From positions 3,472,001-3,536,000 of the forward strand of contig JAGTYA010000024.1 in NCBI GenBank assembly GCA_024291935.2: a stretch of 64,000 nt of DNA, written 5' to 3'. The stretch is from Okapia johnstoni. Its lineage: Eukaryota; Chordata; Mammalia; Artiodactyla; Giraffidae. The position numbers and the translations under genes were made by a program. Shown piece after piece: positions 1-64,000 of this stretch. The notes below the pieces were generated by a model. It did not search any database, had not been told where the DNA came from, and saw only the letters and a program-made list of their open reading frames with translations. Every line of letters begins with the position of its first letter. The stretch's first letter is position 1.

Positions 1-117
1 GGGCAGCAGAGGTGTGTGGTGGCTGATGGTGGGAGGGCTGGTTTCCCGCCCACCAGAGGGCTGCTTTTCCGCTGGTTGGTGGTGCTTCCCATCCCCTCCC
101 CTCCCTGGAGGCAGACA
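1..117 (-). other. KPNA6: KPNA6 3' UTR, proximal part
   Basis: Sequence directly downstream of the TAA stop (complement of 118-120). No poly(A) signal is seen before the window edge, so the 3' UTR continues to the left. Confidence 0.8.
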
Positions 118-55405
<55,288 letters not shown>

Positions 55406-55409
<4 letters not shown>

Positions 55410-55490
55410 CGCGGCTCCGCTCGCTTCTACTTGGCGGCGGCAGCGGCGGCAGCTTCAGCGGCAGCTTCAGCAGACAATATGGCGGATCTG
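55406..55490 (-). CDS. KPNA6: KPNA6 exon 1 (5' UTR plus four coding bases)
   Basis: ATG is the complement of 55407-55409, followed by one G (55406) and then the donor GTGAGTAAGG. The four bases ATGG join AGACCATGG in exon 2 to read Met-Glu-Thr-Met. The upstream part is GC-rich 5' UTR with repeated GCCGCT/GAAGCT units. The 5' end given is an estimate. Confidence 0.85.
55475..55485 (-). promoter_or_regulatory. YY1-like site next to the KPNA6 start
   Basis: On the gene strand the sequence reads CCGCCATATTG, matching the YY1 consensus (GCCATNTT), about 70 bp upstream of the ATG. Such sites at this distance often lie at or just after the transcription start. Confidence 0.6.
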
Positions 55491-55619
55491 CAGGATGGCA
55501 GCCCGGAACGGACAAACAACTTAACATTCAGTCCCGGGAAGAAACGCGCTTTCGGCCCCAACGCCTAGTTCACACCGACGAGCTCGTTTAAAGAGACCGC
55601 AGCTGCTAAACGCGGGGAA

Positions 55620-56180
55620 CTGGGATGAGATATGAAAGGAGTGGGTGGAGGAAAACTGGGAGGGACACCTGCTAAAGAAAGTTAAGCTGCTTAAGATTTC
55701 TCAGCTTCTTCTCCTACTATTTCCTCTTTGTAGTGAGGTCTCCTCCCCTAGAAACTTTTTCTTCCAAAAAGGTATTCCTTCCTTTTGTATTAATAGTTAA
55801 AACCACGCATAGACCCTGAACTGGATACGAAGGAGTTATCCGGCAAGGTAAAGTGACTTGCCCAAGGATATAGAGATAAGGAAGTGAAGAAATCTAAAGT
55901 AAACCTGATTACAATCCTATTGGGAGATAAGTAGAAAAATAACACTGGTGCCAGGCTTTGTAGTTGACAGAGCGCTTCATTTATTCCTACTGCGAGCTCT
56001 CTGAGGGCAGAGGTCGGTTCTGTATCCTTTATTACTGCTCTTCAGCACCTAGCACAATATCTGGGACAGGGTATGTGCTCCATAAATATTTATTGAATGA
56101 ATAAGCAAACGAATGAACAGATCTGTGAGTTACACAAAACAAGGAATATGATCTCTTTTTTTTTGAGATGAGGAAATTGA
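55620..56180. other. Intergenic DNA upstream of KPNA6
   Basis: Old MIR/L2-like wording at about 55,800-56,110 (AAGTGACTTGCCCAAGGATA). No gene seen. Confidence 0.4.
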
Positions 56181-56184
56181 GGCT

Positions 56185-56325
56185 CTGAGGTTCAAGTGTC
56201 TTTTGTTGTTGTTGGTTGCACCCTGTGGCATCTGGGATCTTAGTTCCCTGACCGGGGATCGAACCCTCATCCCCTGTAGTGGGGAGCCTGTAATCTTAAC
56301 CACTAAACCACCAGGGAAGTTCCTT
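56185..56325 (-). mobile_element. tRNA-derived artiodactyl SINE (CHR type)
   Basis: TTGTTGTTGTTGGTTGCACC to AAACCACCAGGGAAGTTCC. Confidence 0.85.
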
Positions 56326-56704
56326 ACGTGCCTTTTGAATCATGAAATTTATGGCTGGTACACCTTAGACCTCCCTTTTTGCATAATCGCATTCCAGTCC
56401 TCCTGTTCCCCACCTCAACACCCAGAGGAAGGCTATGTCTTTAAGTCATGGATCCCAAGAAGGAGCTATCTTTTGGGAGCCGAGGTCCTGTCACAACAGA
56501 TTGCCTTCTCTAGTTGTGTACCCAGCCCATTGAGGGAAGCAACTCAAAAAGCCAGTTCTAGGACTCGGGGTCAGGAAAGGGAGCCTTATCTTTCTCTTCC
56601 TACTGCCCCTGCTCAAGGTCAGACCCCTTCGTTCTCTGCTGGTCTGTTTTACCTGTCTCCACACTGGTCTCCTGTGTCCAGGTTCTCCCACTTGCACCCA
56701 CTCT
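56326..56704. other. Intergenic DNA, nothing recognised
   Basis: GC-moderate sequence; the open frames here (56203-56724 forward, 56491-56733 reverse) have no family signature and overlap SINEs. Confidence 0.4.
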
Positions 56705-56846
56705 TTGGCTGTGGTGAGTCTTAGTTGTGGCACTTGGGGTCTTTAGTTGTGGCATGCAGAATCTAGTTCCCTGACCAGGGATCGAACCCAGACCCCCTTC
56801 ATTGGGAGCTCAGAGTCTTAGCTACTGGACCACCAGGGAATTCTCC
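56705..56846 (-). mobile_element. tRNA-derived artiodactyl SINE (CHR type)
   Basis: GGCTGTGGTGAGTCTTAG to GGACCACCAGGGAATTCTC. Confidence 0.85.
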
Positions 56847-57024
56847 CCCCTGCACCCCCTCCCCCACCCTGATCTCTTTAAAAGCAGAGACCTTATCATG
56901 TTAGGCTGGTCCTTACTGGGTTCTCGGGCAACTCCCCACCAGGCAATCCAGGCTCCATTCATATTTGGGGAACCACATTTCCCCATTGTGTGCTCCTATC
57001 TTTTTTTGCGCCTTTCCATACGCT

Positions 57025-57275
57025 TTTTTAAAAGTATTTTTGTTTTATTTATTTATTTTTGGCTGTACGGGGTCTTCCTTGCTGGGTGCCGGCTTTGGTT
57101 GCTGCAAGCAGGGGCTACTCTTTGTTGTGGTGCGTGGGCTTATCATTGCAACGGCTTCTTCTGTTATGGAGCACCAGCTCAAGGGCCACAGGCTTAAGTT
57201 GCTCCAAGGCACGTGTAATGTTCCCCGACCAGGGATCGAGCCCATGTCCCTGCATTTTCAGGCAGGGTCAGCCTA
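57025..57275 (-). mobile_element. Long tRNA-derived artiodactyl SINE (CHR type), partial
   Basis: TTATTTATTTTTGGCTGTACG to CCCTGCATTTTCAGGCAG. Confidence 0.85.
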
Positions 57276-57672
57276 TGTCCTCTCTGCTCCCTAGAGCCCT
57301 GGACACACATTTTCCTCAGCACTTGGCACCCTAAGTTGTTCACAAGGTGTCTTTCTCTCCTGGTTGTCTATGGAAGAGACTGTATCTTCCTCATCTTTGT
57401 CCCAGTGCCTGGCACAATGCCTGACTCAACCAAAGCACCAGATACATTTGCTGCAGTGCCTGTCTTCTATGCACCACCAAGGGAGCGGCAGTATAACTTG
57501 TGGCTAACAAGGGCTCAGGGGACATGCTCAGACTAGATGAGTGTCTATAACTGTGTCTCTTCTCCTGAGCCCATGAGCCCTCCATCCTGTGCTCCACAGG
57601 AAGCCAGGAGGGCTTCCAAGCGGCTTCATTTCCATTCTTGCCCTTGGCCTTGCTCACATCCCCTCCCTTGTT
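57276..57672. other. Intergenic DNA, nothing firmly recognised
   Basis: Phrases such as CCAGTGCCTGGCACAATGCC suggest an old MIR-like patch at about 57,400. No gene seen. Confidence 0.4.
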
Positions 57673-57977
57673 GTTCAGTTCCTAAGTCTTATCTGACCCT
57701 TTGGGACCCCGTGGACTGTAGGTCGCCAGATTTCCCTGTCCTTCGCAGTCTCCCAGTTTGCTCAGACTCGTGTCCATTGAGTCAGTGATGCCATCTAACC
57801 ATCTCATCCTGTCGCCCCCTTCTTCTCCTGCCTTTAGTCTTTCCCAGCATCAGGGTCTTTTCCAATGAGTCGGCTTTGTATCAAGTGGCCAAAGTATTGC
57901 AGCTTCAACTTCAGCATCAATCCTAATGAATATTCAGGGTTGATTTCCTTTAGGATTGACTGGCTTGATCTCCCTAG
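57673..57977 (-). mobile_element. BovB 3' fragment (about 305 bp)
   Basis: Reverse BovB tail: TTCAGTTCCTAAGTCTTATC, CCATCTAACCATCTCATCC, CAAGTGGCCAAAGTATTGC, ending GGATTGACTGGCTTGATC. Confidence 0.92.
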
Positions 57978-58394
57978 CTTATAGCCATTGATCCTCCCTG
58001 ATCCAGCCCCTGCAGACCTTTCCAGCTCCAACCCACCCCTGCCCCATTTTCCGTATCTTTCCTGTTCTAGGAACCACATCCTGCTTACCTTCCCCAGATA
58101 CACCAGAATGTTCCACATCTCTTTGCTCTTGCTCTGCTTGAAGCACCTTTACCTCCTCTTGTCCCCCTGCCAAGTGGCTGATACAACTCAGACTGTCCCC
58201 TCCTCCAAGAAGTCCAGAGAGCATTGTGTTTCTCCCATGAGCTATTCTGTACCTTGTAACTGTTATACCCACCCGCATGTAGTGACATGTTTGTTTCCGT
58301 GTCTTGGCGTCTTCACCATCTACCATGGTACCTGGCACAGAGAAGGGTCTCAGCGACTGCGTGCTGAGAATCAGGACGTCACATCAGGATAGCA

Positions 58395-58545
58395 GTGTCA
58401 TCTTTCAGAGGGTTTTGGGGGCCCAGCTCTACTACTTCCTAGCTGTGTTATCTTGGGCAAGTCACTGTAGCTCCCTAAGCTTCTGTTTTTCATCTATAGG
58501 AGTAACAGCACCTACCTCCTAGGGTTGTCATAAAAATGGGATTAA
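58395..58545 (+). mobile_element. MIR SINE
   Basis: CTACTTCCTAGCTGTGTTATC, TTGGGCAAGTCACTG and GTTGTCATAAAAATGGGATT. Confidence 0.75.
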
Positions 58546-58735
58546 GGACAGCCCTGTACTACACGGAGGGCAGCCTCTGGCATACAGCAGCTGCCACTGC
58601 TACCTTGATCTCTGGTGTTTCCTCATCTTTTCTCCACTGGAGAAGGCAGAGTTCATAGGACCCCAGCAGCACACGTGGGGCTTCCTGGCCCAGAATCTCA
58701 CCTCTGCTTGATCGCTGCCTGACAGGCAAGAGGGG

Positions 58736-58963
58736 AAAGAAATACAAGACACAGGCTTATTGGGAGTATAAAAATAGGACTTTTTTTCCTCATAATCACA
58801 TCAATTATCAAAGAAAGAAACAGTATGTAACAAAAATACAAAGCTCTGGTGGATTTTTTTGTCTGTTTTTTTTTTTTGCCCCTCACCCATCCCTCCCATA
58901 CAGCTGCTTCCCAGGGAAACCCCTGGCTAAAGCCTGAATGCTGTCCCTGGGTCGCCCTGGGGC
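58736..58963 (-). other. TMEM39B: TMEM39B 3' UTR with probable AATAAG poly(A) signal
   Basis: Downstream of the TGA stop. On the gene strand CCAATAAGCC (complement of about 58754-58763) is followed by GTGTCTTGTATTTC. I see no AATAAA nearby, so a variant signal is inferred; the cleavage site is an estimate. Confidence 0.5.
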
Positions 58964-61955
<2,992 letters not shown>

Positions 61956-61959
61956 ATTT

Positions 61960-62128
61960 TGCAGGTTTGATCCCTGGGTTGGGAAGATTCCTTGGAGTAG
62001 GAAATGGCAATCAGCTCCAGTATTCTAACCTGGAAAATTCCATGGACAGAGGAGTCTGGAGGGCTACAGTCCAAGGGGCCACAAAAGAGTTAGACACAAC
62101 TGAGTGCGCGCGCACACACACACACACC
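61960..62128 (+). mobile_element. Bov-tA SINE, partial, with (CA)n tail
   Basis: GTTTGATCCCTGGGTTGGGAAG to AGACACAACTGAGTG, then (GC/CA)n at 62105-62128. Confidence 0.85.
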
Positions 62129-62466
62129 ATGTCATATGTAACAATATGGATGAAACTCACAGAGAATATGCAGAATGAAAGAAGCCGGGCCCAAGAACAT
62201 CTACTGATTTACTTTATGTGAAGTTGTAGAACAGAGAAAACTAGCCTATGGTGAAATGAAGTGAAAGATGGTTGCCAGAGAGAGGGGGTCCTTGGGAAGG
62301 GCCAGAAGGAAATTTTCTGATCAGCTGGAAATGTTCTGTATCTTGATAGAGGATGGGTTACATGGTGTGCGTGCCTTTCATCAAAACTCAAAGAGTTGTG
62401 CACTTTTTAAGACTTATACATTTCAACTGTATGGAAATTTTACCCCCCCCCCCAAAAAAAAAAAAA
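62129..62466 (+). mobile_element. Old L1 3' UTR fragment
   Basis: ACAATATGGATGAAACTCAC, GTGAAAGATGGTTGCCAGAG, TTCAACTGTATGGAAATTTTA, then poly-C/poly-A at 62,443-62,466. Confidence 0.65.
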
Positions 62467-63420
62467 CTATACACAAAAAACACAAAAAATCTGCTGTGGA
62501 CCTATCACAAGCCAGGCATTTTGCCAGGAGTGAGGAGATGGCCAAGTGCTTGACAGACAAGGACCCTGACCTCCAAGAGCTTTAGTCCTGGAATGATGGG
62601 CAAGTAACCAGGCAAATACAGCAGAAAGTGTTAGGTGCAATGCTCATGGTTCTGTGGGGGTGGGGGAGCGCAGGCAGAGCAGGGACGCTGAACCTATCCT
62701 GGAGCGGGTCAGGAAAAGGGTTCCTGGAGGAAGCCATGTGCTAGAGGATGAATAGGAATTAAGCAGGAAAAGAAAGTTGGAAAGGCCATTCAAGGCAAAA
62801 CATGTATCTAATGCAAAAGTCTGGGTATAGAAGTACAGACAGAATTTGAGGATCTGAAGAGACTGGATCTGGCTGGAGCAGAAGATGAGTCAGGTTAGGG
62901 GAAGAAATGAGGCAGAACAGGCTGGCAGGAGCCAGTTCATCATGAGATGCCATGTGAAGGAGCTTGGATCTTACCTGCAGACCATGGTGAGCCATGGACA
63001 GGTTTATCCTTGTATTTAGCCAGGTGCTATCTTTCTCTTTCCCCCTCCTCTTAGAACCTTAAGCTAAGCCATGCCCACTTTGGCCCATCTGGCAACACTC
63101 ATCCGCTTTCTGGACCACTTGGATAGAGGAGGGACCTTGACTGGCATGGAGGGCCAACATCAGGAGGCTGAGCCTCTGTGGCCTCCCTCTATAAACCTGT
63201 CCTAGGGGCCTCTTCTCTGCCAGGCCTCGTGCTAGGCCCAAGACTCAGATGTGATACAGGGGTGGTCCCAGCCTTGAGGAGCTTCCAGTCTAATGGGGGA
63301 ATACAGACAGAAAAATTAGCATAACTGCAGTGAAAATACTATGAAGAAGGGCTGTAGAAATGCTAAGCCCCAGGAAGGATGGGCCAGGCTGAGGGGAGGA
63401 CAGCCCAGCCCCTCAGGGCT
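62467..63420 (-). other. TMEM39B intron, no recognised element
   Basis: Unique-looking DNA, purine-rich at 62,650-62,960. No exon signature. Confidence 0.4.
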
Positions 63421-63469
63421 CCTGAGCACGGTGACATTGGCCTCTGCTCTGAGTGCAATGCCATCCTGC

Positions 63470-63770
63470 AGTTGGGCCTCTTTCATCCCACTCAACCTAA
63501 CTCTTCGTGTACATGGTTATCACCCGCACCAGCCTATGTACTCCTCAAGGGATCTCATCTCAGCTCTTTCCTCCTGCAGCTCTACTTCCCTGGCCAGGTT
63601 ATGTCATCAACTAACAAGCACCATATCCTATTAATCAAACTGAGGTTTCTAAGGCACACCTTGGAATGGGCCCCTCCACTGTTCAAAAACCTTCACGGCT
63701 CCCCTCTGCTTAGAGGTCAAAGTCCAAGCTCCTTTGTCCAATACACAGCACCAAGCCTGGGATGGATTAG
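63470..63770. mobile_element. Possible L2 LINE remnant
   Basis: CTCCACTGTTCAAAAACCTTC and GAGGTCAAAGTCCAAGCTCC are typical L2 3' phrases. Confidence 0.5.
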
Positions 63771-63779
63771 GTAGATGCA

Positions 63780-63930
63780 ATGCTTGCTGAAAGAGTAGAT
63801 GAGCCAATGACTGGATGGACGAGTCCAGTCCTAGAGGGAAGTAATGAATGAATGAATGTGTGAACGGATCAGCCAATGAGTGAGTATGTAAGTCAGCAAA
63901 TGAGAAAGTCGATGAGTCTATGAATTTACC
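63780..63930. repeat. Degenerate (ATGA)n/(GTGA)n tetranucleotide repeat
   Basis: AATGAATGAATGAATG at about 63844 lies within a longer decayed ATGA/GTGA-rich tract. Confidence 0.75.
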
Positions 63931-64000
63931 ACCTGCCCCCTTCCTATCTCCAAGACACTGCAAGTTACCAAGGGACAGGGGGCATGTCCTTCCTGGGCCC

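Overview
This is a mammalian nuclear-genome window, from a ruminant and most likely a bovid (cattle, sheep, goat or a relative). The evidence is the dense load of pecoran retroposons: BovB (RTE) LINEs with their own 3' tail, BovA2 and Bov-tA SINEs, and artiodactyl tRNA-derived SINEs, on top of older L1, L2, MIR, MaLR and mariner remnants. There are no bacterial operons, CRISPR arrays or viral genomes. I cannot tell the species.

Two protein genes are present, both on the minus strand. KPNA6 (importin alpha-7) fills positions 1 to about 55,490. Its 14 coding exons can all be placed with GT/AG boundaries, and the coding lengths sum to 1,611 nt (536 codons plus stop), the size of the mammalian family member. 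Exons 14 to 2 lie compactly at 118-21,056, exon 1 sits in a CpG island at about 55.4 kb, and intron 1 is about 34 kb. Upstream of KPNA6, in the same orientation, are the last two coding exons of TMEM39B (58,964-60,946). The rest of that gene lies beyond the right edge. The TMEM39B-KPNA6 order and shared orientation match the human 1p35 locus.

Layout: 1-21,056 KPNA6 3' UTR and exons 14-2, with two long BovB LINEs in intron 13 and a mariner in intron 3; 21,057-55,405 intron 1, a layered pile of L1, BovB, SINEs, LTR remnants and AT-rich unique DNA; 54,700-55,620 CpG island, promoter and exon 1; about 55,620-58,740 intergenic, with SINEs, MIR and a BovB tail; 58,740-64,000 the 3' end of TMEM39B and part of its next intron.

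I found no convincing novel biological system. The most interesting signals are structural. These are nested retrotransposon insertions dated by target-site duplications, two BovB insertions into the same short segment of tRNA-derived SINEs, two neighbouring BovB copies that share a frameshifting deletion and a nearly identical RT block, an insertion of unknown origin inside a mariner, a BovA SINE that seems to carry transduced sequence, and a KPNA6 first exon that contributes only four coding bases ahead of a second in-frame ATG.
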